Under the pieces are notes generated by a model, which worked only from the letters and a program-made list of their open reading frames with translations, ran no database searches and had not been told where the DNA came from. A DNA stretch of 64,000 nt from Robertkochia marina (GTDB lineage Bacteria; Bacteroidota; Bacteroidia; Flavobacteriales; Flavobacteriaceae). Shown here piece by piece: positions 46,670-54,494 of the stretch (within the stretch, counting starts at the first letter, position 1; the number at the start of each line of letters is the position of its first letter). The stretch spans positions 496,001 to 560,000 of the forward strand of contig NZ_SSMC01000002.1 in NCBI RefSeq assembly GCF_004799345.1, written 5' to 3'. Both the position numbers and the translations under genes were made by a program.

Positions 46670-47016
46670 GGTTATGAGGTTATGAGGTTATGAGGTTATG
46701 AGGTTATGAGGTTATGAGGTTATAAGGAGTAACGAATAACTGAGAACCGAAAACCGAGAACTATATCCAGGTTACCAGGTTACTAAGTGAATTGGCGATT
46801 TGGTCGTCTTCGCTAAGGATCGAGCGTTAAGAAAACAGCCAGCGGCTGTTTTTAGCGAAGGGGCCAGCTGGCGGGATGGCAGGAGGGACGTGTCGATCTC
46901 CTCGCTTTAGTACTGCAGCATTAAAATGAACAGCTTCTTAAAGCTTCTTGTTTAACCGGGAAAATCCTTCGCAGCAATAACCGATGCTTAGACATGTTAT
47001 TATATGGATGATTCTC
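46670..47016. repeat. GGTTATGA tandem array and full mosaic repeat
   Basis: Seven GGTTATGA units (the last one GGTTATAA) run at 46670-46725. A mosaic repeat follows at 46805-47016: CGTCTTCGCTAAGG, palindrome AAAACAGCC-AG-CGGCTGTTTT, GGGCCAGCTGGCGGG, GATCTCC, linker, TTTAACCGGGAAAATCCTTC, and ATGGATGATTCTC at the end. The rest of the 1026-base gap (47017-47474) contains one CCACCGACCACTGACCACAG tract at about 47083 and the probable promoter of the acyltransferase gene. Confidence 0.65.
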
Positions 47017-47474
47017 ATTGGGTTCTTTTGCACCAATTTTACAGTTTTTCAATTCCTCAATTTTACATTATTATTTCAATCTACCACCGACCACTGACCA
47101 CAGAACATCAACGCTGACTACTAATAGGATTTTGCTTCCGGGTCATCCTATATATTTTAACAGCATTTCACAATTAGGAATTTAACTCGAATCTTTGGTA
47201 GTGCTGAAAAGATTTGGGTTAAGATAATATAAGAGCAGAATTCTGCTGATTTTCTCGTTACGTTCATTGATTTCTAAACTGTGAGATCAATGTAAAAGCG
47301 TGAGAAGCACTGATCCAGGAAACCTCCTTCTCAATTACTCCAAAATTTCTTGATAGTCTGATAAAAGTTTGTCAACAGACAATTCATCTGATAAAACTGA
47401 TAGAAAAGCTAAAAAAATCTATGTTTTTTGTATAAATCATAATTTTTAAGGTAATAAACTAACACCGTAAAACT

Positions 47475-48536
47475 ATGGCAATCAGGAGGATAGCCTATTT
47501 TGACTATGCCAGATTTTTGGCAATTTTGGGCGTAATATTGGTTCATGTCGGGCAACATTCAAGCATTTCATTAGTACCGAAATCTGTAACAGGTTTAGGC
47601 CGTTTTGGAGTACAATTGTTTTTTATAGTAAGTGGTGCTACTATTTATATCACCTATAATAGTCTGTTGAAAAAAACGACAGTGCCCAATCGTATTTTTT
47701 ACATCAAACGATTTTTCAGAATCGTACCCCTCTTTATTTTAATGGGGTTTTACTACAGCCTCACTTCGGAAACGGCAGTTTTTCACATTTTGTCTCCTCT
47801 AAGTGGTCTTAACCCTTATTATATGGATGCCATTGCCGGAGGATGGTCGATATGGAATGAGATGTATTTTTATCTCATTTTTCCTCTGTATTTTCTAATC
47901 CGAGATCGAAAAGGGGGCGTGTTTGTACTTTCGGCGATTTTAGTTCTTTTGTCCTTCATTATAAATACCAGGATTTTTGGTATCGTAGAGAATAGTGTTC
48001 ATATGATGAATTTTGACTATCTAAATATCTTCACTCAATTTATATGCTTTGTTTTTGGAATAGAAATGATGGCTAAAGCTTATAAAAAGATCCTCATTAT
48101 TTTTACCACATACCTGTTATTTGGTTTCGGTTTAAAATGGTTGTTCTTTAATGATTATATTGGAGTTACCGATTTTGGAGCGAGTTATTGGTTAGCATTG
48201 ATCTCTATTTTATGCCTGGCAATTTTATACTTCCTGAAGTATCTGTCTTCTCAATTTGAAAAGATACATGATCATAAGATATTTAGATTGATATCGACCA
48301 TGGGACAAATGACTTATACCTCTTATATGATTCATTTTGTATTAATTGATATCTATTTCAAGCAGTTGAAATTTGATTACGGTTTAAGTATTAATTTTTT
48401 ATTGATTTCTGCTGTTACTTTTTCTTTATCGTATTTTCTGAAACCATATACAGAGAATATTTGGTCGGCTTACGGAAACAAGCTTGCATTAAAGTTTTTA
48501 AAACCGAATTATTCTTTACAAGTAGTCAAAGAGTAA
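47475..48536 (+). CDS. Acyltransferase-3 family membrane protein
   Basis: The 353-residue protein has about ten membrane segments. It begins RRIAYFDYARFLAILGVILV followed by HVGQHS, where the arginine/histidine pattern of the O-acetyltransferase family (Oac, WecH, NodX) is seen. It also has IKRFFRIVPLFILMG and GGWSIWNEMYFYLIFPLYF. It probably moves an acetyl or succinyl group onto a surface glycan. It stands 160 bases before the AlgI-like gene, so two different acylation systems adjoin. Confidence 0.87.
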   Translation: MAIRRIAYFDYARFLAILGVILVHVGQHSSISLVPKSVTGLGRFGVQLFFIVSGATIYITYNSLLKKTTVPNRIFYIKRFFRIVPLFILMGFYYSLTSETAVFHILSPLSGLNPYYMDAIAGGWSIWNEMYFYLIFPLYFLIRDRKGGVFVLSAILVLLSFIINTRIFGIVENSVHMMNFDYLNIFTQFICFVFGIEMMAKAYKKILIIFTTYLLFGFGLKWLFFNDYIGVTDFGASYWLALISILCLAILYFLKYLSSQFEKIHDHKIFRLISTMGQMTYTSYMIHFVLIDIYFKQLKFDYGLSINFLLISAVTFSLSYFLKPYTENIWSAYGNKLALKFLKPNYSLQVVKE

Positions 48537-48696
48537 ATTTATGTTACTAATTTAAAATACGTTAACTTTAGAATTACATTCGGTTCCCTCTGCATTTTGC
48601 ACTCGTTGCAACTTACAATCCATTTGATTGATTTGTGACTTGAGATCTAAAATTTTTCACCCTTTTACAGGTTAGAAGTTCTTAGAACAATATTAT

Positions 48697-50145
48697 ATGC
48701 TTTTTAATTCAGTTGATTTTGCTGTTTTCTTACCATTGGTATTCTTGGCCTATTGGTTTGTAACCCAACACAATTTGAAAGCTCAAAATATCTTGCTCTT
48801 ATTGGCAAGCTATCTTTTTTATGGTTGGTGGGACTGGCGGTTTCTTTCGCTTATTCTGTTCAGTACGATAATTGATTACACTATCGGACTTCACTTACAC
48901 AAAACTAACCGATCTCAAAAAAGGAAGCTCCTGTTATGGCTAAGTCTATTGATCAATCTGGGGTTTCTTGGTTTTTTTAAGTACTACAATTTTTTCCTTG
49001 ACAACCTGATAGAAGCGTTTACTTTTTTTGGCACCCCATTACAGGCTCGTTCGTTAAGTATTATTCTTCCGGTAGGTATAAGCTTTTACACCTTTCAAAC
49101 CCTTAGTTATACCATAGATATTTATAGGAGAAAGATGGAACCCACTCACAATTTTATTGCCTTCGCAGCATTTGTGAGCTTTTTCCCCCAGCTCGTGGCC
49201 GGCCCTATTGAAAGAGCGCAGAATTTACTCCCCCAGTTTTTTAAGCCACGTAAATTTAATTACACCTGTGCAGTTGACGGATTACGCCAAATACTGTGGG
49301 GACTGGTTAAAAAGGTTATCGTTGCTGATAGTTGTGCACGGTATGCCAATATTATTTTTGACAATTCAGACGACTTGACGGGAAGCAGTCTGGTTCTGGG
49401 CGCCGTTTTCTTTGCGTTTCAGATTTATGGCGATTTTTCCGGATACTCAGATATAGCCATAGGTACAGCTCGTCTGTTTGGATTTAATTTGATGAAAAAT
49501 TTTGCTTTTCCGTACTTCTCCAGGGACATTGCAGAATTCTGGCGCAGATGGCACATCTCTCTTTCTACCTGGTTTCGCGATTACCTGTATATTCCTTTAG
49601 GAGGAAGCCGGGGTAATACAGCAATGCAAGTACGTAATGTATTTATAATTTTTGTTGTAAGTGGGTTCTGGCATGGAGCTAATTGGACTTTTATTGTATG
49701 GGGGGGTATAAATGCCCTATATTTCTTGCCCATCCTCCTTTCCGGAAAGAACAGAAGGCATTTGGACGATGTGGCTTCCGGTAAAATTTATGCCAGCTTC
49801 CGGGAAATAAGTTCTATAGGATTCACATTTATACTAACCTTATTAGCCTGGATATTTTTCAGGGCAGAGAATATCTCCCACGCCTGGAATTATATTCAAG
49901 GTATTTTTTCTCAAAGCCTGTTCCAAGTGCCAAATTTTGATGGATTCATCCCTTCGAAAGCGGTACTAGGTATTGTAGCCATCTTTGTAATTGTCGAGTG
50001 GTTCGGACGAACCGGGGTCTATGCTATCGAGAAGTTAGGATTAAAATGGCATCCTATGGTGCGTTTAGGATTTTATTACTTGCTGAGTTTAGCAGTTTTA
50101 TTGTTCAGCGGACAAAAACAAGAATTTATATATTTTCAATTTTAA
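48697..50145 (+). CDS. MBOAT-family O-acyltransferase, AlgI-like
   Basis: The 482-residue membrane protein has the AlgI pattern. It begins MLFNSVDFAVFLPLVFLAYW and has YGWWDWRFLSLILFSTIIDY, VAGPIERAQNLLPQF, QIYGDFSGYSDIAIGTARLF, FWRRWHISLSTWFRDYLYIP near residue 280 and the catalytic histidine at about 326 in GFWHGANWTFIVWGG. AlgI-type proteins pass acetyl groups to the outer side of the inner membrane for polysaccharide modification. The next gene, four bases on, is probably its extracytoplasmic partner. Confidence 0.93.
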   Translation: MLFNSVDFAVFLPLVFLAYWFVTQHNLKAQNILLLLASYLFYGWWDWRFLSLILFSTIIDYTIGLHLHKTNRSQKRKLLLWLSLLINLGFLGFFKYYNFFLDNLIEAFTFFGTPLQARSLSIILPVGISFYTFQTLSYTIDIYRRKMEPTHNFIAFAAFVSFFPQLVAGPIERAQNLLPQFFKPRKFNYTCAVDGLRQILWGLVKKVIVADSCARYANIIFDNSDDLTGSSLVLGAVFFAFQIYGDFSGYSDIAIGTARLFGFNLMKNFAFPYFSRDIAEFWRRWHISLSTWFRDYLYIPLGGSRGNTAMQVRNVFIIFVVSGFWHGANWTFIVWGGINALYFLPILLSGKNRRHLDDVASGKIYASFREISSIGFTFILTLLAWIFFRAENISHAWNYIQGIFSQSLFQVPNFDGFIPSKAVLGIVAIFVIVEWFGRTGVYAIEKLGLKWHPMVRLGFYYLLSLAVLLFSGQKQEFIYFQF

Positions 50146-50149
50146 TAAG

Positions 50150-51076
50150 ATGAATCGCTTCCTATTAAAGATCGCCCTGTTTTGCTGTTTATTATTGATT
50201 GGTTTTGGAAGCTTATTTTTTTTGGCAGACGGGTATACCGATCCTTTTTACCTTAAATTCACAAGTCCGAGACAGGAAAATATGTTATTAGGCACATCAC
50301 GGGCGGCCCATGGACTTCAGCCCAGGGTGTTAAACAACTGTTTGGAACGGGAATTTTTCAATTATTCCTTCAGTCTTCTTCATAGTCCGTTCGGGCCGGT
50401 ATACTATGAGAGCATTAAAAGAAAGGTTGACACGACTGCCAGGGATGGATGTTTTATTGTGGCAGTAGACCCATGGAGTATATCTTCAGAAAATGATGAT
50501 CCGGATGATCCATCCGGATTTCGTGAGACCACAGGATTTTTGGCATCGGTAAAGGATGTTACCTCTTCACCAAATCTGGAGTATCTCATTAAATCATTGA
50601 AGGGAGAGTATTATAGGTTGGTACCAATGCCAAGAGATCTGCAGCTGCAACATCTTCATAAAGATGGCTGGTTGGAGGTGAAATTGCCCCCGGATACAAC
50701 TTCATTTAATCGTAGGTCCTTATACAGGGCAAAACGCTACCTTAAGAATAAGATGCCTCTTAACAGGGTCTCCGCTACAAGGCTTGTTTATCTTGAAAAG
50801 ATCGTTGCTTTTCTCAAGCAACATGGAAAAGTTTACCTGGTTCGGTTACCGGTGCATCCGGAAATGGCCAAAGTAGAGCAGATCTATATGCCCGATTTTA
50901 AAGATAAGATCAAAAATGTAGTAACCCTAAGTGATGGGTATTTCGATATGCACAACTTAAACCATAAATTTTTGTATACCGATGGAAATCACCTCCACAG
51001 GGATTCCGGGGCTAAAGTTTCTGCCCTGGTCGGCAAATTTATCCTCGAAAGGTCAAAGGGCATGGCTCTGAAATAA
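50150..51076 (+). CDS. SGNH-like periplasmic partner of the AlgI-like protein
   Basis: The 308-residue protein has one N-terminal membrane anchor (residues 5-26) and an extracytoplasmic domain. ENMLLGTSRAAHGLQPRVL gives a GTSR block like the serine block of AlgJ/DltD/SGNH proteins. The closing DGNHLHRDSGAKVSALVG gives the Asp and His expected in the last block. The gene is tightly coupled to the MBOAT gene, the usual arrangement for AlgI/AlgJ or PatA/PatB pairs. I infer that it transfers the acyl group to the glycan. No close family name was recognised. Confidence 0.72.
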   Translation: MNRFLLKIALFCCLLLIGFGSLFFLADGYTDPFYLKFTSPRQENMLLGTSRAAHGLQPRVLNNCLEREFFNYSFSLLHSPFGPVYYESIKRKVDTTARDGCFIVAVDPWSISSENDDPDDPSGFRETTGFLASVKDVTSSPNLEYLIKSLKGEYYRLVPMPRDLQLQHLHKDGWLEVKLPPDTTSFNRRSLYRAKRYLKNKMPLNRVSATRLVYLEKIVAFLKQHGKVYLVRLPVHPEMAKVEQIYMPDFKDKIKNVVTLSDGYFDMHNLNHKFLYTDGNHLHRDSGAKVSALVGKFILERSKGMALK

Positions 51077-51169
51077 ACCAAAGATTTATGCTTATTACCC
51101 TTTTACATAAATCTTTATTTCCATAATGAAAGGCTTGTATTTAAAATCTATGACACATCCTGAGAAGTA

Positions 51170-51210
51170 GGCGGATTTTGTCCGGGAGGGGGAGCAGGTT
51201 TGGGGAGGTT
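51170..51210 (-). pseudogene. Relic of a TSP3 lipoprotein N-terminal linker
   Basis: Read on the minus strand, these 41 bases encode NLPKPAPPPGQNP, the proline-rich linker that follows the lipobox in the leucine-rich TSP3 paralogues (NLPEPPPPPGQNP). The lipobox before it and the TSP3 units after it are absent. It is a short remnant of a lost or moved paralogue, or a stray recombination product. Confidence 0.7.
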
Positions 51211-51589
51211 ATGAAGTTACGAGGTTACGGAGGTACGAGGACCAATGCTCAATTCCAAAAGAATCCAAATGGGTAAATAAGCTATGAGGTCGTCTTCGCG
51301 AGGTAGGACAAAGTCCTGCCGTGGCGATCTCCCGATTACACCACTAAAGCTCTCAAAAGTATAGATTTTATTAATTTTCCGTTTCAACGGGAAGATCCTT
51401 CACAGCGTAACCGCTACTCAGGACATTTTACTTTGTGGATGATTCTCGAAGAGTTCTTAAAGGGCAATTTTAAAGTTCCTCAATTCCTCAATTTTGCAAT
51501 CTTCTAACCACTGATTAATGACCGACTTGTTATGCAAGCACTACTGTTGAAGCAGAACAAGCATTGGGAATTAATCCCGCTTCAGCGGG
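51211..51589. repeat. Degenerate tract and full mosaic repeat
   Basis: A GGTTATGAAGTTACGAGGTTACG tract follows the TSP3 relic. A mosaic repeat runs at 51291-51447: CGTCTTCGCGAG, hairpin core GGAC-AAA-GTCC, GTGGCGATCTCC, linker, GGGAAGATCCTTCACAGCG, CTACTCAGGACATTTT and GTGGATGATTCTC. No gene is supported between 51077 and the end of the next TSP3 gene at 51639. Confidence 0.65.
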
Positions 51590-51680
51590 ACCACCAACTG
51601 CCATCCAGACAACCCATTTCATCCTCAAGGAAATACCCTTAATTACAGTTCAAGCTATAGATTACCGGAGGGTCTGTAAC
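51590..51680. repeat. Perfect 91-bp direct repeat, copy A
   Basis: This segment (starts GACCACCAACTGCC, ends GGAGGGTCTGTAA) is identical at every base to 54404-54494. It covers the last codons, the stop codon and about 50 bases beyond for the TSP3 gene at 51639. The two copies are 2814 bp apart, the length of one gene unit. Confidence 0.9.
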
Positions 51681-53594
51681 CCAGGTAGGCGGAATATTAT
51701 CCAGTTGCTGCTGATTTACGGTAACACACTTCAAAATATGTTTAAGCAGGTCAAAATTCATTAAATTATTATTGTAGGATATGTCAAGACCAGTAAGGGA
51801 CATCGATTCTAAGTAGAGAGTTTGCAATGATGATAATTCATTAAGATCAAGTGTGGCAAATTTTAGAAACCAAGTGCCATAAGTATTATCACCGGAGATG
51901 CGGATTTTATTTAAATTTTGACAACTCGTTATTTGAATGTTGTCTAGTTGTATCGCATTTATTTCAATTTCCGTCAAACCCGGATTATTTGTGCATTCCA
52001 GGTTTTCCACCCATCCGGGTAACTCATAATCTCCCAAATATAATCCTTGTAATACAGCATTATTTGCGATAATGAGGTCGTCAAAACTACTTTCATAACC
52101 ATATATGATCTCCAGAACAACATTATTTTGGATTTTGACATCTTTACCGGAACCAAAATAATACCCAACAACTTCTAAGAATTGGTTATTGGTAATTTCA
52201 AAGGGTCCTTCGGAATAAGTTCCAACAGATAATCTTTGTAAGGTCGGATGGTCATTGATAATATAGCCGTTCTCAACCCCAAAATAGGTGTCAACACTTA
52301 ATGTTACTAGATTAACTTCCGGTAAAACATCAAAATTATTTAAATAGCAATCGTAAATTTTAAGATTTTTAAGGTTGGTAAAATCTTCAAGCCCGGTCAG
52401 ATCTTCAAGGCGATCGGGAAGTAAAAAAGATTGTTCTCCATCAATTTCCAGATCCGTAATGTTTTCAATATTGGATGTCAATACATAATCATCCAAAACA
52501 TCATCATACCCCAGATCGATCAGGATTTTTTCAAAGGCATTATCGGGCACATAGGTTTTTGTTCCCTCCACACACCCCTGTTCGTTTACCTCCGAATCTG
52601 CAGGGGTATCCGGGCACTGGTCGTCAGCATCGCTCACACCATCTCCGTCGCTATCCTTTTGAGTGTCTGAGCATCCTTGATCATCTACAGCTTCCCCGTT
52701 AGGTGTGTCGGGACACTGGTCGGTATCATTAAATACTCCGTCATTATCATCATCCTTTTGAGAATCTGAGCACCCTGCTTCATCCACTTCTTCTCCTTCA
52801 GGGGTATCAGGACATTGGTCATCTGTATTAAAAACCCCGTCTTCATCATCGTCTTTTTGGGATTCAGAACACCCATTTTCGTTCACTTCTTCTCCTTCGG
52901 GAGTCTCGGGACATTGATCTGTATCATCATTAATCCCATCCACATCACTATCCAACTGAGAGGCTGAACATCCGTTTTCATCTACTTCTTCGCCTTGCGG
53001 AGTTTCAATACATTCATCATCATCGTCAGCTACTCCATCGCTGTCAGCATCAGCTGTGTTTTGAGAATCAGAACATCCGTTTTCATCTACTTCTTCGCCC
53101 TGGGGAGTATTCGGACAATCATCATCAGTATCAGCAACCCCGTCTCCATCCGCATCAGCCGTATTCTGGGAATCAGAACATCCATTTTCATCCACTTCTT
53201 CGCCTTCGGGGGTATTTGGACATTGGTCATTGTCATTGGTTACCCCATCGCCATCCCCGTCATCGTTACCCTCCTCACATCCGATTTCATCTACGGTTGC
53301 TCCTGAAGGAGTGTCAGGGCACTGGTCGGCATCGTCATTGACGCCATCACCATCCCCATCTTTTTGGGAGTCGGCACAACCGTTTTCATCCACATTTTCT
53401 CCATTGGGAGTTTCCGGGCATTGGTCATCGGTATCTGCTACTCCGTCGTTATCGGCATCCTGTGGTGTGGGTGGATTTTGTCCGGGCGGAGGAGGTGGTT
53501 CCGGAAGGTTATTATCCATTTCCATATCACTGCCACAGGAAACGGCGAATGCAATGAATAGAAGTACCATAAGTTTATGTACTTGTTTCATCAT
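51639..53594 (-). CDS. TSP3-repeat lipoprotein with leucine-rich-like domain
   Basis: The protein has about 651 residues from M at 53594, chosen because it puts a standard lipoprotein signal (MKQVHKLMVLLFIAFAVSC, Cys 20) at the N-terminus; a 30-residue upstream extension looks untranslated. After GSDMEMDNN and the PPPPPGQNPP linker come nine TSP3 units (DNA 52561-53460). From TYVPDNAFEKILIDLGYDD the protein becomes a leucine-rich-like ladder with short strands every 20-25 residues (LKNLKIYDC, LVTLSVDTYFG, LRLSVG-type) and ends VNQQQLDNIPPTWVTDP. Surface-exposed calcium-stiffened stalk with a ligand-binding tip is the likely design. Confidence 0.83.
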   Translation of the reverse strand: MMKQVHKLMVLLFIAFAVSCGSDMEMDNNLPEPPPPPGQNPPTPQDADNDGVADTDDQCPETPNGENVDENGCADSQKDGDGDGVNDDADQCPDTPSGATVDEIGCEEGNDDGDGDGVTNDNDQCPNTPEGEEVDENGCSDSQNTADADGDGVADTDDDCPNTPQGEEVDENGCSDSQNTADADSDGVADDDDECIETPQGEEVDENGCSASQLDSDVDGINDDTDQCPETPEGEEVNENGCSESQKDDDEDGVFNTDDQCPDTPEGEEVDEAGCSDSQKDDDNDGVFNDTDQCPDTPNGEAVDDQGCSDTQKDSDGDGVSDADDQCPDTPADSEVNEQGCVEGTKTYVPDNAFEKILIDLGYDDVLDDYVLTSNIENITDLEIDGEQSFLLPDRLEDLTGLEDFTNLKNLKIYDCYLNNFDVLPEVNLVTLSVDTYFGVENGYIINDHPTLQRLSVGTYSEGPFEITNNQFLEVVGYYFGSGKDVKIQNNVVLEIIYGYESSFDDLIIANNAVLQGLYLGDYELPGWVENLECTNNPGLTEIEINAIQLDNIQITSCQNLNKIRISGDNTYGTWFLKFATLDLNELSSLQTLYLESMSLTGLDISYNNNLMNFDLLKHILKCVTVNQQQLDNIPPTWVTDPPVIYSLNCN

Positions 53595-53759
53595 TCTGGT
53601 TTTGTGGGTTGTCTGTTTACAATACGGGCAGGGAATCAGGAAAGGGAAGTGTTCAATGCATTTGAAATCAAGGTGTTTAACCAAATGCGAGTTTAAGTAG
53701 CTTAAATATAGTTAGTTAGCCGTCTGCGAAAAATGATTATTGTCATCGTTGGGTGCAAC

Positions 53760-54100
53760 AAATTCGTTTTTAACTTTTTTCCGTTATGCCGTTATGCCGT
53801 TATGCCGTTATGCCGTTATGAAGGTGCGAGGGTACGAGGACGAATGCTCAATTTCAAAAGAATGTAAATGGGCAATTAGGCAAATTGAACGTCTTCGCGG
53901 GGCCGAGCGTTTAGAAATGGTTCGGTGAACCATTTTAGCGATGGAGCCAGATAGCGCGCTGGCTAAAGCAGGTTGTGGCGATCTCCTGGCTTCAATACTG
54001 TAGCATTAAAATGAACAGCTTCTTACAGCATCTTGTTTAACCGGGAAGATCCTTCGTAGGGTACCGCTGCTTAGGACATGTTATTATATGGATGATTCTC
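53760..54100. repeat. Shared TSP3 upstream element, CCGTTATG array and mosaic repeat
   Basis: AAATTCGTTTTTAAC at 53760-53774 is the element shared by TSP3 genes, 166 bases upstream of the start at 53594. Five perfect CCGTTATG units follow at 53781-53820. A mosaic repeat runs at 53890-54100 with palindromes AATGGTTC-GG-TGAACCATT and AGCCAG-ATAGCGCG-CTGGCT, GTGGCGATCTCC, then AACCGGGAAGATCCTTCG and GGATGATTCTC. Its first 98 bases match 59571-59667 with very few changes. Confidence 0.65.
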
Positions 54101-54286
54101 GAAGGATTCTGTAGGGGCAATTTTACAGTTCCTCTCCCGAAGTGTCGGGACCTCAATTTTGCAATAACGCGGATGAGCGATTAAATGAGCCATTAAATGA
54201 AAGAAACCAAGACTGGAGACCCTTTACTTAAGCTAAATAATATGAGGTGAAAATGTATTCTTGTAGCAGGCTTCAGTACGCGATTT

Positions 54287-54327
54287 AGGAGATCGCCACG
54301 ACCTATTTCATAGGTCTCGTGAAGACG
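54287..54327 (-). repeat. Short reverse mosaic repeat core
   Basis: AGGAGATCGCCACGACCTA-TTTCA-TAGGTC followed by GTGAAGACG is a minimal copy, in reverse orientation, with a GACCTA/TAGGTC hairpin. The remaining parts of the 53595-54453 gap show no gene. Confidence 0.6.
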
Positions 54328-54403
54328 AGGGTTTTAGAAAATGGAAATCGCAACAACAATTCCTCAATTCCTCAATTTTGCATTATTATTACAATTGAAC
54401 ACC

Positions 54404-54494
54404 GACCACCAACTGCCATCCAGACAACCCATTTCATCCTCAAGGAAATACCCTTAATTACAGTTCAAGCTATAGATTACCGGAGGGTCTGTAA
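54404..54494. repeat. Perfect 91-bp direct repeat, copy B
   Basis: It is identical to 51590-51680. It spans the last 14 or so codons and the 3' flank of the TSP3 gene at 54454, so the C-terminal ends of the two proteins (VIYSLNCN) are encoded by the same DNA sequence. Confidence 0.9.

Noticed and set aside
46805-47016. Mosaic repeat as an insertion sequence
   Set aside because: No transposase gene, no terminal inverted repeats over the whole unit and no clear target duplication were seen. It could still be a non-autonomous element.
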